Shown here: positions 33,851-46,525 of the stretch, piece after piece | Position numbering within the stretch: the first letter of the stretch is position 1 | How the letters are laid out: each line of letters opens with the position of its first letter | DNA from: Stenopsyche tienmushanensis | Taxonomy: Eukaryota; Arthropoda; Insecta; Trichoptera; Stenopsychidae | Reading direction: 5' to 3' | Length of the DNA stretch: 64,000 nucleotides | Assembly (NCBI GenBank): GCA_008973525.1 | Contig: WACJ01000081.1 | Span: 930,001-994,000 of the forward strand | Program-made: the position numbers and the translations under genes | The notes under the pieces: model-generated | Seen by the model: the letters and a program-made list of their open reading frames with translations, nothing else | Told to the model about the DNA's origin: nothing | Database searches by the model: none

Positions 33851-36800
33851 CACCTTTTCAAACAAACATATTAATTTTTTTCTTAATAGAATTATCTACT
33901 GGTTCTAGGAAATATTTCACAATTATGAGTAATTAAAATAGCTTTTTATTTAATGGTCTAATCAATGGATTGGTTGTAGATCCATTAAACTGATAGAAGA
34001 ATGAATTAAACGATTGCTTAACCATTTTCGGCTAGTGTCCATTTACGAAAGAATAACAAAGAAAACTCTGGAAGAAAGACGAGGCTACACACATCCGCAT
34101 GAAGTTCAACACAATTGAAGAAATCCAAATATTTATCTTAAAAACCTTTTCGAGATTCTGTCGAGGAAGGGTCTTCTCGATTCCATTATACCCTTCCGTT
34201 ATACTTTTAAATACTTGTTTCAGTTCTTGAGGAAATAAATTCCACTTGAGGTTCTTTCGTTGGTGTCAGAGCACCACAAAGAAGGATCAGGGATGAGTCG
34301 GGGAGACCGGTGTGTCAAACAGTGAGAAGGGAAAGACTACTCTTGACATCTTAAGTCTTCTGATTGTTATTTTTTCTTCATGCTTTGATGTCATTAAGAA
34401 CGTTCATGTAATCAACTTATTAATATGCCTTAAAGCGTTCAAAATATCGACAAACGAAAACATTAACGCATTGTATGTAGATTTAATGCAATTTTTCAAC
34501 AAAAGCTAATAAACTCCTCCAACATTCCTTTGGCGTTTATAATAACATGAAACCAAATAGTCTTATAAAATCTACGATCATGAAAATGCATACAGTTGAT
34601 TAAATCAATATGCAAGTTTTGCCATAAAAACTTACTTCAACCATTATATCATTTCGCATGCATATCTCACATTAGTAACGCCATATCTGAAGGCATATAT
34701 ATAATATATATATTTTAAATTTAAATTTCATCTTAAATTAATTGTGGAACTTTTGATTCCATATTTGTGGTGTTCATTCGATGTATTTCGTTAAGCTCCA
34801 ATGATACGCCAACACATGCTGCAGAAAATATTTCGGGTATTTTTCTCATAGCGCGGCAGTAATTCCAGATTTAGATGTTTTGTTGTTTGTTCTCTCAATT
34901 ACATCCAACTGAGAGGTAATTCCAACATTTCAAGACTTTATTGGCAACTTGAGAAATTCGCATTGTTTTATTTGCGAGCCTTTTTAAGGATTTATAATCC
35001 ACCCCCGGGACGCCACGCCCGTTCAAACAAAGGCTGAGTGTTCTGTCTAATGACGGATTCGTTCCAAAATAATATGTTGATTTAGAGTAATAAGCTATGG
35101 AGAACGTTTGATATGGACACCGTTTTCGCAAAATTGCCAAAGGATCATAGATTAAAGGCTACATCATATATTTCTCGGGAAAACCGCAGACATGGCATTA
35201 ACAGTCTGAAACAAGGCAACATACTGATGCCAAGTAATGTGTGTGGTAATTTTGTAATAACTATTGGAATAAAGCGCGAGTTTGGTGTGCTTAAGCATTT
35301 TATTATTATCTAATGGATGAGCGATATCGATTACATAATGTCTGAAACGATGCTACATAGAAGGGTTGCAAAAATTTAATGCCACGCTTTGACATTGATA
35401 TAACCACTACTTCTGCACGAAATCTAACATTGGTATTAAGACATTAACAAATACAAGCTTCAATCATGATTATTCACGATATTTAAAAGAAATAAAATGG
35501 GATAAAAGACTTGGCTATTAAAAAACGAGACTGAATTTATATGGATCAAATTACATCATTTATATCAAAAATTGATAATGGATCTTAGATAAATCTATGC
35601 AAATTCACGGGGAATGGAAATTATAATTGCCTTGATCGAAGTTAGCTTGATTATTTAATATTTTAATGAAACTAAAAGCTTAGCAACGTATTATATATTT
35701 ATTACAAAAAGCCATGTTCATTATAAATTTAATATTAAAGGTAAAATATTAAAGTAATGGATTCCAAATAAAGCAACAAAAATTTTAACTGGTTCTGAAA
35801 ATATTGCAAGAAAAGATCAAAAGAAAAGGACTCATAGTGATGATTTGTGTGATTTTTACACCAAGAAAAGTTGTAGTAATAAATCCGGCTTTCCATAAAG
35901 ACCTCTTCTGACCTCAGTTTACCAATAGTTTTATTTCTATCCCATCAAAAGAAATACATTATTTATAAATCTGCATAAGTATAACCCTATTTTTTTTCTA
36001 AAAGGATTAATTAATAATATAAAACCCTTATATTTGATATTATGTTATATTTCAATCATAGGATAGGATTATGTATAATATACAATAAAAATAAGTAATG
36101 TTTGAAGATACAAAAGCCTATGATTCCTTTTTATTTGACAGATTGTTATTTTTATTTATGAAAATGAAAACCATTGATATAATAAAATAAAGTCTAAAAA
36201 AATTAGATTTCTATGAAAATAAAATAAAATGAACGATTACTATAATAAAGATCCATAAAATTGTTATAAAAATATTATATGGGGGTTTTTTAAAATAACA
36301 ATACATCGTCTAAAATCCTTGGCAATGTAAACAAACTAAGAAAATACACTCTAGAAAATAGCAGATGACATAAACTTACATGTGTAGATTGTAAATTCAT
36401 GTGTATATAGCAAATGGATCAGAGTTCAAAACATGGGTTGAAGAAGAACACATCACTTGCTGAAGATAAGGAAAATACATGTTTCGTATTTCATTTTTGA
36501 GAGGATATCTACCTGCAGGAGATTTTTGAAATCAACCCTATTTCTGAAAGACATAAACAATATTGAAAATGAATTGCATCAAATACGGTTATAACGAGCA
36601 TATAAGGGCTTTCAACAAAACTACCAAAATTAATAAATTTGAATCAATTTGGCTTCCTTATTTATTGACATGTGTTATATCAGAGGGATAACATAGCATA
36701 ATGCTTTGACACAAATATTATTCTTACAGAGTTATTCATGGATATACAGATACAAATAATTTTATATTACTGAAAATTATCATTCATATTTCATTTTATT

Positions 36801-38859
36801 AGATAATTTATCTTCGATACATTTGCATGAAGGCGTATAATCCAGATATGTAGGTATAGAAAGTATAAGGATCAGTGTTGTAATCGTTCCTGATGGATAA
36901 AAGTGCCTTAAAAGAGGAGCAATGCGAACTGTGAGGCAAGACGTGTTCTCTTTGTTGGACTCAAGATGGTCTATTTTATGCTCAAGAAAAGGTTCCCTTG
37001 CCATCGGAGTCTCGCAGCTGGAATCTTTTTTTATCAAAAACATTGAAAATAAATGTCTTGGCAAAGACTAACGTATTTATTTCTAGAATTGACCACCACC
37101 TTCTTTCATCTCCCTCGAGCGAACCACCCACCAATCCGATAGATAATTTATTTTTAATCCTACAGTATTTGTAAGATTATTGGCCATAATCATAGTTTTA
37201 TTGTGAATGCATATAACAAGCGATTTATTTGCATCAATTGTGCAGCTCAAAGGTTTTAACAATTGAAAAGTTTTTAAAAGACCACCCTTATATTTTCTAT
37301 ATATTTGTATGTTAATATGATATAAGAGTAAGCTGAAGACTTCGAAATAGCTTTTAATTATAGAATCTCGATCAAAGCAATTGCAGTGTAATGAATGAAG
37401 GCGCAATTCGAGTCATTGGATATTGGATACAGACATCCGTTTCCTGGCTAAAGCTGTTTTGAGCCGGATATTTGTATGCAGGATGTTAAGGCAATTTCAA
37501 GCACTGCATGAGCAACGTATCCAACATCAAGTCCAATGGCTCACGATAATTGTTCAGCCATTATAGCAGTGGCATTTCAGGGCTTCAACAAATATCTGAT
37601 AGCCGATCTTGGCTCAACTTAATGACGCGTTATGCCAAAATGCCTGAAAATGCCCCTCTAAGTGTTTCAAGACAACTTTCAACTTTACAGCCACCCCCCG
37701 GCACGGCGACCCAAAACTTACAACTCCCCGACAACGATATAAATCGAGCCTCTTTATTGAATAGAGACCAGATTATATCCATTGATAAAGTTGATAGTAT
37801 ATGTACCTTCTGGAACAATCAATCTAAATGACAACGCGACTGAACAATAGCAGCGATCCTTATTGAAAAGAATCTCAGAAAAAGGTTGTTGAATGGCTTC
37901 CGCGTAGCAACTGGATAAGAATGCCATGACATTTTAAAAAGTACGTTTTTTTCGCCATAAATTTACACTTTTATATTTCTGCCATATTTTAAGTACCCCA
38001 TTATACAATATATAAAATGGGACTTAAAACAGCAAAGGGATGAATTTCACTAAAATTACTAAAGATATAGTATGCGTTTTTAAAATTTGGTTTTATTACG
38101 AATACGCCCATTTTAAATTATTATTGATTTCAATTGGAGATATTTTAATATTGCGTACAATTTTCCTTATTGTGCTCGTTACCAACATAGCAAATTTATC
38201 TATTAATTAATAATGATATTTAATATGATTTGCCATATTGAATCCTATACCTTTAAAAATATTTACAATTTTCGCCAAAAATAAACAGCTTATTGAATCG
38301 AATTAAATTAATCAAAGCCTCCTTATTGAATGTTTTCCAACATGACAATATATTTATAATATCACATGATATAAAATAAGACACAATTAAAAAAATATAT
38401 ATTAATAAATTTGAATCTCGTATAAAAGGTATATGCCCTCAGGAGATGATTTTTTTCTCTCTTCACAAAATTTCCTTATAAAATAAGGAATACAACTCTG
38501 ACTTAATATTAGAAGTAAAAAGGTATTTCATAAAATATTTGCGGAAGAAAATTGAAATATTAAGCTTGAAAAAATACAAAGTACCTCAGGATGAGAGAAA
38601 AGATGAAATTAAGTCTTTGATATATTTTTGCAAAATGATAGGAGTTGTGCCACCAAACAGTTTTAAATAAATCTATATAAATGGAATATTCTTGTCAACC
38701 CAAATTCCAAAACTATCCCAGAAGTATTGACGCACTATTTTTGAAATCTAGGTTATATTCCAAATATCCAGTTAATACATCGGGATAACCGCTACTGAAG
38801 CCACAGAATACCCACCTTATACCTAAAATAATACCTAAAACGACCCCAAGTAACATCAC
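33851..38859. other. AT-rich non-coding stretch
   Basis: No gene I can support. The part 37440-37830 is less AT-rich and has open frames on both strands (37550-37831 plus, 93 codons; 37630-37818 minus), neither with a recognisable domain. A GC-rich word, CCACCCCCGGGACGCCACGC, stands at about 34999. Confidence 0.45.
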
Positions 38860-40245
38860 CGCCTATCAAAAATAAAAACGGAAAATGAGCTAGAAATAGC
38901 AAAAAAAAGTGGAAATATACGCTAGTCACTTGACAGAAGTATTCATTTCACACAAAAACATGAATACTTCAGAAAGCGAAGATAAGATTCACCAGCCGCC
39001 AAATACAAAAAATCAACCATTTGCATTAAAAAATCTAGGAGGCGAGAAGTCAGATTAGTAATAACAAAGGTCGACATAAAAATCGTTGGCTACGATCTCA
39101 TTACGAGAAGAATGGTAAAGAAACCCCCTACTAAAGGATTTAAGTTCTTGATACAAACATTCAATGCGGTACTAAAATGGACTATTTTTCCCCGCAATGG
39201 AAAGTGGCAAAGATTTTTCTAATCCCATCAGCTACTCACAATATTTTCAAAGCTTTTTTAAAAACTACCACAAAAGAGATTTAAGCCAATAATTGAGAAA
39301 AACAATCTAATACCCAATCACCAATTTAGATTTCTTCAATAGTATGCGACTGTGGAACAAATACACAGGATCTTTAATAGAATACACAAGGACTTGGAAG
39401 ATAAAAAATATTGCTCGCCAGCATTTCAGGACGTAACTCAGGTCTTTGACATATTGTGGCATCCGGGCTTGCTATATAAAGTTGGAAAACAACTGCCCAC
39501 AAATTACTTCTTCATATTCAAATAATATCAGACCAACAGAACATTCTACGTCAAATACGAATATGAAGCCACCACACTCCATGATAAAAAATTCGGCATC
39601 CCACAAGGCAGTGTACTTAGTCCAGTTTTATACCTTTTATATACAGCCGACATTCCGACAACAGACACCACGACAACTGCCACCTTTGCGGACGACACAG
39701 CTCATAACCTCGCACAACGAGCCCGCAACAGCGTCTTAACTACTCCAATATGACTTCAACAACATACAAAAATAGCTCAAGGAATGACGCATAAAGGCTA
39801 ATAAAAGTAAATCTACACATGTTACAGACATAGAAAGCAACTGGAAATCAAATCTTATACAAAAGTATATTGAAACCAATCTGGACATATGGGATACAGC
39901 TCTGGGGTACCGCAACAATCTCCAATATTGACATTTTCCAACGCTTTCAATCCAAAGTGCTGCGTACTATGGGCAACGTTCCATGGTACGTGACAAACGA
40001 AACGATACACAGAGAACTAAGTATACCAACATTGAGATAGGAGATTGAAAACCATAGCCAAAAATATAAGAAAAGATTGAACACACACCCCAACCGCCTT
40101 GTTGAAGAGCTAATCAGCCAAGCCTCCGGGACGGGTAGACTGAAAAGATGTATGGACAAAAGATTCGAATGAATGAACATTAGGTCCTCATTAATGAATG
40201 GAGTCCCTCAACGGAAATATTGTAAAAAAAAATTAAAAAATAGTA
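38860..40245 (+). mobile_element. Jockey-clade non-LTR retrotransposon relic
   Basis: This is a decayed reverse transcriptase gene followed by a short A-rich end (AAAAAAAAATTAAAAAA, 40226-40242). The 5' part with ORF1 and endonuclease is not recognisable, in line with 5' truncation. An internal deletion of roughly 150 codons lies near 39845-39870, between the region after the FADD motif and the conserved C-terminal domain. I could not define a target-site duplication. Confidence 0.75.
38900..40170 (+). pseudogene. Jockey-type reverse transcriptase, decayed
   Basis: In order, across several frames: REVRLVITKVDIK...GYDLITRRM (39045-39115), KGFKFLIQTFNAVLKWTYFP (39139-39195), IPNHQF (39312), VEQIHRIFNRIHKDLEDKKY (39352-39411), VTQVFDILWHPGLLYKV, KFGIPQGSVLSPVLYLLY (39590-39643) and the catalytic TFADDTA (FADD at 39684-39695, intact). 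After an internal deletion come LKPIWTYGIQLWGTA (39873-39917), QRFQSKVLRTMGNVPWYVTN and LNTHPNRLVEEL. These are reverse transcriptase fingers, palm and the C-terminal region of Jockey-clade ORF2, which copies element RNA at a nicked chromosomal target. Multiple stops and shifts show it is inactive. Confidence 0.85.
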
Positions 40246-41034
40246 CAGCAGATTTTAATCATCAATTAAATAGAGTTATAAATATCTGTCTACTAGATAT
40301 TGTTTGGACATATTTATAATTTGGGCTAGTTGGACGGGTGGTTAGATTGTTAGTCTACAATATTACCTTTATTTGGTTTAATTTTTTGAAGAAAAAAAAA
40401 ATAGAAGTAATGTTAGAACATGATTGTCCGTTTCCGCATTTTCACGTTGTTAATAGTATAATTGAAAGTCCGCTCACACTTATTACACAAAAATACGGAT
40501 GTGGGGTCTTAAGGAGTTTTCTTGATGGTAGTGGTAGAGAGTATCTTTTTTTTAATTGGAAAGCCTCAATAAATACCAAAAGAAGGATCGAAATCATGAT
40601 CCTTGTCATCTTTTTTGTGTTTCATATACACATATTTTTATACTTTAACAATTATTATTCTTAGAATATTAAAAAATATATTTTTTTATATTTTTTGCGG
40701 CAAATTCTAATTTTTTAACAATTAAACGCATAATTGACTGATGTACCAATGGTTCGAATATATGGGTGTCATCGTAATCTGGGTGAAACAAAATGGGAGT
40801 CAATATTACGGGGGATTTGAAACAAAGTCCTTCAGGGAACATATGCCTGTCATTTAGAATTATATAATTAATCATGCGTTGTTCATTCTTGAGAAAGCGT
40901 TTAATAAGACAACAAATCTATAAATTGTTATTAAAAGCAACACAATTCAATTAAATACATTTGCTTCACATCAATAATATTGGTAAAAAAATCAATTCCC
41001 TTTTTCCAACTATTACAACTTGTCCCTTGCGATC
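40246..41034. other. AT-rich non-coding stretch
   Basis: No gene seen. The plus frame at 40338-40664 (108 codons) has no recognisable domain and is rich in Ile and Phe, as expected by chance in AT-rich DNA. Confidence 0.5.
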
Positions 41035-41600
41035 ACAACACATTTCGGGCGAAGCAAAAGCTCAATATTTCAGTAGGCCGCACTTTTATGTGTCACGATC
41101 GTAAAAAAAACAATCGTGTATAGGGCTATTAAAAACCGCGCCATTGGCGGAGGGATGTTCAAAAATTATTACGACCCGAATATAAACGATCTCCCTTAAG
41201 CCATTAACGTTAATCATCATCAATAAAACTTGTTTTTTATATTTTATATCGCTTTTCTCACTTTTCAAATTAATGCTGTGGCCATGGCGCTGTTTGAGTT
41301 TAAGCACTTTACAGCAGTTCGTTAGGATCGTAATGACGCGCAATAAAACTACTAACTACGGCGGACTTGTGACGCGTATTTGTGTCGCTCCCGTCCGCGA
41401 TAAAAGCACCCCCTGAAAAGTAGAATTTTTGTTCCTGTTGTGTAAATCATACACAAAAATGTTTTTACCCTATTTACCATAATGAACACGTCGACGTTGT
41501 TTATAGCCCGGCATCGGAAAAGTGATAAAACACTTAAAGTGGAAAATTTATGAATTGTAAGCGCTTAATGACACGTGCTATTGACGCGCTGATTCGTTCG
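41035..41600. other. GC-richer island with Pho-like and Cdx-like words
   Basis: This is the largest island. It holds three GCCAT words (41140, 41200, 41281), GCGCAATAAAAC, TTTATATCGC, GATAAAACACTTAAAGTGG and GTCGCTCCCGTCCGCGATAA. GCCAT is the core bound by the Polycomb recruiter Pho, and TTTATT/CAATAAA words are bound by posterior Hox and Cdx proteins in insects. No open frame of note crosses the central part. A Polycomb response element or enhancer is possible; the words alone do not prove it. Confidence 0.35.
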
Positions 41601-42208
41601 CCTAACACAAAAAATAAATGCCTTTATAACTACTATGGAAATTTTCCTTGGGAATATAATATATTTTTATATGTATAGGTGTGGTAGTCTCCAGTAATAT
41701 TCGTGAACAGGAAACATTGTTTCAATGTTGGGATTTCAGCAGGTATACATCAATATCGATCCGATTTCAATGTTGAATCACATACGTATAACATACGATC
41801 ATATCATAAAGAAATATTACGCAATTTTGTTTGGAAACCAATCAAATTAATACATATTTACGATCATGCTTACCGAGTTCAAATCATAGTTAATTAGGGT
41901 AGCGTAGCTTGAATGTAAACAGTAATTAAAAATTTCGTATTACCTATAATATAAAATCAATAAAATCAAGCTCATAACTTCTCTGATTGGATAACAATTA
42001 TGCTATTAATGCAAAATATTAATATAAATCTCACAAATGTTATCCAAACAAATAAAATGTATGTACAAATTGAAGATGGAACAGATAGTAGATGCGGCCG
42101 TTGACAGATGTATGTTGGAAAAAAATTGTTGGAAATAATATTTAATGCATTATAGAAGGATAAAAACTATCTATTCAAACTCAATCAGAAATAAATAATT
42201 TAATTTAA
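41601..42208. other. AT-rich non-coding stretch
   Basis: Nothing recognised. The plus frame 41703-41897 has no domain. Confidence 0.5.
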
Positions 42209-42605
42209 CCCTTTGCACTCTGAATCATCCTGGACATTATCCACTAGCTACTCGGTTGCACTTTAGCACGTGTATTTATGAACCCTCATATTATATAGTA
42301 TAGTTTTGAAAACAAGTAAGGCATTATAATAATATTGGACTTATATGAATTTGTTGACATCAAGAAATATATATAATATTTGCAAAAAAAAACAATATTT
42401 TACTTCTTATAATTTTGTAAAGTATGAAAAACTTTGAAGCACTAAGTAAATTATATAAGAATTGATAATACACATTTTTCAAAAAGTTTTTCTGGAATGA
42501 GTTGATTCTTCGTAATCACTAAAAAACTTTAATGTCCCACGAGCCGGGACATCCGAATGATATGCTAGAACTACGATGTCCCCTTAGAGGGGACAACATA
42601 ACGTA
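42205..42605. mobile_element. piggyBac-like end, non-autonomous or truncated
   Basis: TTAA (42205-42208) then CCCTTTGCACTC (42209-42220), identical over these 16 bases to the left border of the piggyBac-like element at 985. Further shared words follow at similar distances (ACTAGCTACTCG versus ACTAGCAACTCG, and ATTATAATAATAT in both). At 42536-42593 two small hairpins occur, GTCCCACGAGCCGGGAC and GTCCCCTTAGAGGGGAC, of the kind found near piggyBac ends. No opposite end and no coding sequence was found, so the right limit is approximate. Confidence 0.6.
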
Positions 42606-43379
42606 TTAATTGCTTGTTTTTTTTATTATTGTCATAATCACTTACATGACATGATTCACCAATTTGCAAATTGATAGCTTAGGATTATTGTGCAATATTT
42701 TTAAATTCATTGAATTGTAAATTGTATTGTATTGTATTAATTGATATAATATATTTTTTATAAATATAATGTAGTAATCGATCTTTAGTACACACGAACT
42801 TTAATACATAAAAAAATATTTATCAAAAACGAACTATGAAAAATATGACCAATAACATAATACAATCTTGCTTGTCGCTACAATTATCGTTGATACAACG
42901 TATGTGTCATGGCGAATAATCGTTCACGGTTAATCAGGACGTATGCCATGTTTCTACTAATGTGTACAATCCAGTATCACTGAATCAAACAAAAAAAAAG
43001 GTTTCTTTAAAAATATTTTTTTAAAAAATAGCTTAACTCGAGGAAAAAAATCACAAAAAATGCGAACTTTTGCACTGACCTGATATGTAACTACTTGGAT
43101 TGTATGTATAACACATGTTTTTGAACATTGCAAAAATATTAAAATTTAATTGTAATTTTGCTATTATATTATGTAAGTAATTGAAGATATGCTTGAATTC
43201 TCTCTTAAGGTACTCGTATTATTTAAAAATCGAATAATTATGACATGCATGTTTTATAAATCGAGTAAAATGTTTAACGGAAGATCGTTAATTTGGAGCA
43301 TTCCACTCGATGAAATACCAACCAGTAGAGCTCTGCTGTGTTAAATAAATCTTTCAGGGCTCTGATTCGAATTTAACAA
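42606..43379. other. AT-rich non-coding stretch
   Basis: No gene. A short imperfect ATTGT tandem tract lies at 42714-42738. Confidence 0.5.
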
Positions 43380-43645
43380 ATCTGTTCGGTTAAATCCTGA
43401 TCCTACCTTCTCAATTAATTAGTACATACCTCGGATTCCCGATCCACGTACCCGTATTAGACGAATTTCCGAATTTAAACCCCAATTTCGTGAATCCGTC
43501 TTCTGTGTTGTCGTTTTGAATTTTCTCGTGAACCCGGCGAATCCCATTCGGGTATTCGATGAATCTTTCAAAGGATCCGTATTTTCACTTTGCGCTGCAG
43601 CAAAAAATTATGCAAATCACCCCGACGTAAGCGGGGTCCAACTAT
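43380..43645. other. GC-richer island
   Basis: Contains GGATTCCCGATCCACGTACC, GAACCCGGCGAATCCCATTC and a short palindrome ACCCCG-N7-CGGGGT (43620-43638). No open frame spans it. Similar in size and composition to the other islands. Confidence 0.3.
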
Positions 43646-44784
43646 GCGAAATAGGCAATTTAAATGCAACAATTATGTCTGGTATGATGTTGTAAATTGA
43701 GCTTAATGGAATGAAAATTGCTTTTGTACATGCGAAAACTATTAACAAAATAATGATATACAAAAACAACTTAAAAGACAATTTGTAGTAATCATGACGA
43801 ATAATTAAAGAACGATACCGGTGGTTGTATTAATTGATCTTAATTTAGCATCCGTCATTTATCAAATTATTATTTTTTGTTATAAAAGTCTTACTACAAT
43901 GACATCTTGATACACGGATTTTTGATAGAATTTAACGTTTTTTTTATAAAATATCTGCAAAAAAATCGCTGTACTGTTGGTGTTTTTGGGACCTCATCCC
44001 CTGTATTTTCAATGGCACGTCCTATCCTGCATGCTTCTTGCTTTTTGATACTCTCATATCCTCTGGTGGATATCACACTTCAGCATATTAAACATATTTA
44101 TTTTATACAGATTTAGTTTTGACGGCGAAAATAAAAAAGATATTTCTAAAATTTTTTGAGTCCGTATCAAAATATGAGTGAAAATAATGAATTCGTTGTT
44201 TTTATTATAAATAATAATCGATTAAAGTAATAATACTATTTTTAAATCTTAATTAGATTTATATTCCCGTTTTGGGAAGCTCAGGACGTTCTCAGAATTA
44301 ATAATTTGACGTCATTGGTGGAATTAGATCCACGTTCAACATTCGTGGAAATGTTTATTGAACTTGATTTCCTATATATAATATTTCAAAGGTATTTCCA
44401 TCGTATATGTAAATCAAATTAACTTGGAATTGTAATTCTCCGTGAATTGTCATTGAATATGGTATATATACCCTTTTGTCCAAGTGTGAAACCCACTCGT
44501 TTTTGTAGTAAGTAGTAACGCAATAACAATTATTGGCTCTTGTAAAATCATTATTGATAAAAAATAATGTCTTTTTTAGGATCAAGTACCTCTTTCTATC
44601 CATATATCATCATTTACAATGAAAAAGTCCTTCTTTTTGTAAGGCAGACTGTCATTGAAGTGATTCATTTTGGATTGATTGAAGTTGAAAAAGCAATCCC
44701 AGTAGTAGTACATTATCATAAATTAGAACCAATGAAGTAAGAAGAAAAATTCAACAGCTTTACTTCAAAAATATAACACTTTTC
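43646..44784. other. AT-rich non-coding stretch
   Basis: Nothing recognised. Overlapping frames on both strands at 43894-44116 and the minus frame at 44355-44603 have no domain. Confidence 0.5.
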
Positions 44785-45145
44785 GTTATTCTGTAAACCA
44801 CTCTATGGCCCAACAATTGACCGAACTGACTGAATATGTTTCTAGAAACTATAACATAAAGAGAAGTACCGGTATGGTACTACTCGACATCGAAAAGGCG
44901 TTCGATACTGTATGGCACCACGGTCTGATTTATAAAATAATATCCTGTAATTTTCCAAATTATCTTATTTAAATGATCCAATCTTGCAATAGATCATTTT
45001 TGGTAATTTTAAACAGGCCTACGTCAACTCTCCAATCTATTTCAGTGAGAGCTCCTCATGGCAGTATTTTAGGACGTTAAGCTCTACGCTGATGATATTG
45101 CATATTATACGAGCTCTCTGAGTAACAAGTTAATTGTTGAAAATC
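44785..45145 (+). pseudogene. Jockey-type reverse transcriptase fragment (second element)
   Basis: The frame reads FRYSVNHSMAQQLTELTEYV, then STGMVLLDIEKAFDTVWHHG, LIYKIISCNFPNYLI and, after a stop, APHGSILG. It then jumps to LYADDIAYYTSSLSNKL (YADD at 45085-45096). These are the reverse transcriptase palm blocks around the first Asp (LLDIEKAFD), the PQGS-like turn and the catalytic YADD. The roughly 20 residues usually found between GSILG and YADD are missing, so a deletion joins them. The element is a different copy from the one at 38860-40245: residues at shared positions differ and the frame is better preserved. No 5' part or poly(A) end is evident. Confidence 0.8.
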
Positions 45146-45265
45146 TTCGACTTTGGACAGAAGAATAAGATGGGGAGCACAGGTGTCTGGGGCTCATGCT
45201 CGCGGATTAGCAGCCATGTGGGCGCTGCACTTCATTTTTCGTCGACGCAGTGCTCTTTAGACTTA
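45146..45265 (+). pseudogene. Possible RNase H-like tail of the retrotransposon
   Basis: Directly after the YADD block the frame from 45134 gives DFGQKNKMGSTGVWGSCSRI then SSHVGAALHFSS. This resembles the start of retroelement RNase H domains (DGSK...G-x-GVWG...R-I-S...VG...VFQAE). The stretch is GC-richer than its flanks. The match is short and the catalytic residues beyond the first Asp are not seen, so this is tentative. Confidence 0.25.
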
Positions 45266-45839
45266 TCGAATCATTTCAACACTCGCCAATTATACCAAAA
45301 AAAAACAAAAATTTCAGATATGTGCATAAGGTGCCAAAACATATTTTATTTCAGTAGATAATCATTATTCAGTTATTTATTTTTAGTTTGTAAGATTGGT
45401 TTTAAGAAAGTATGTTGCAAAGGGGTTTTATGTTTCCTATTTTCTCCCATATGAAATAAGTTAATTTAAAATATATAAATTTTATTAAAAACCATTATTT
45501 TATAATAATTTTTACGGTTTATTAATAATTATTATTTTACAAAATCAAGAAAAAAAAGGACAAGAAAAATAATGGAGCTTGGCTTGAAACTTCAACCCTA
45601 CCCATCTTGTTCACAGGATATCACATCCTCTGATTACCATTTTTTTGGTAATTAAAATTCTAGTAGAGGAGATTAAATATAATTAAGTACATTTTTTAAA
45701 GAAAACCACAAATAATCGTAGTTTTAAAGTGTGCAAAGCAAAAAGTGAACGATGTTAATAAATCGTTCTCCAACGCAATATCAACACGGATACATTCATG
45801 AATATTTATGCATTTATCCATATTATTCGGCAGTCGGTG
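45266..45839. other. AT-rich non-coding stretch with repeat partner
   Basis: It holds the 45425-45505 partner of the repeat at 27670-27750. Otherwise nothing is recognised. Confidence 0.5.
45425..45505. repeat. About 75-bp repeat shared with 27670-27750
   Basis: It has the same word order as the 27.7-kb copy (CCTATTTTCTCCC, AATAAGT, TTTATTAAAAAC). The preceding 150 bp are unrelated to the GC-rich block before the 27.7-kb copy. Confidence 0.55.
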
Positions 45840-46150
45840 ACAACGGCCTTGTTAATAGTTATGCTGCGTATAAAATGGACATTTAAAATATGTTAAGACA
45901 GTGCGATTGTAACACAATTCTGCGCACGTCCTCGATTCAAGTGCAGCATTTCGCGCAACGAGGGTTGCATAATTTGTCGGAGTGGTTGGAGCCATGGGGT
46001 GGTGGGTGACGATGGGGGTTGCTCGAGGGCGATGGTATAAGTGGAGTGGAGGTGTGTTTATTTCTTGATGGCCTGCCTCTGTTGTGGCTCGCGTGCGAAC
46101 ATTATTTACTGCCATATCATAATCCTGTTGCAACAGTGTGACTAGGAAGT
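45840..46150. other. GC-richer block with a minus-strand open frame
   Basis: A 93-codon minus frame (45852-46133) reads as a Pro-, Thr- and Arg-rich sequence (for example YHRPRATPIVTHHPMAPTTP) that I do not recognise. The plus strand has repeated GGTGG/GGAGG words (GGGGTGGTGGGTGACGATGG near 45994). It may be an island like the others; coding potential is weak. Confidence 0.2.
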
Positions 46151-46523
46151 ACTAAAAAACGAAATTCACAACATCAGGGGTGAAGAATTCCGAGAATATT
46201 AAATATAAAAAATACATTCTTAACATGAAACCATGAATATATTTATAAATGGAACAACAATAAAGCATCCAGCAACAATACGTTCTTCATCAAAATCCAT
46301 AGCATACAATGGCTCTATGTACTCCAAACACTCATTAAACTTTACGAGAAGTCTTGTTTGTATTCCATTTTCGATATATTATTTAATTTGTTTGATGAAA
46401 GTTCCACAGCTGAGTTTCAAAATTTAATTAACGCATTGCGCATTGTTTATTGTCAATGTACAAGTACTTTGACGATAATAGTTAGAAGTGAACGAAACTC
46501 ATTTATTGTTTAAAACCACATAC
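46151..46523. other. AT-rich non-coding stretch
   Basis: Nothing recognised. Confidence 0.5.
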
Positions 46524-46525
46524 TA

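Noticed and set aside
40338..40664. 108-codon plus-strand frame
   Set aside because: Rich in Ile, Phe and Lys with no recognisable motif; it follows a dead retrotransposon and has no independent support.
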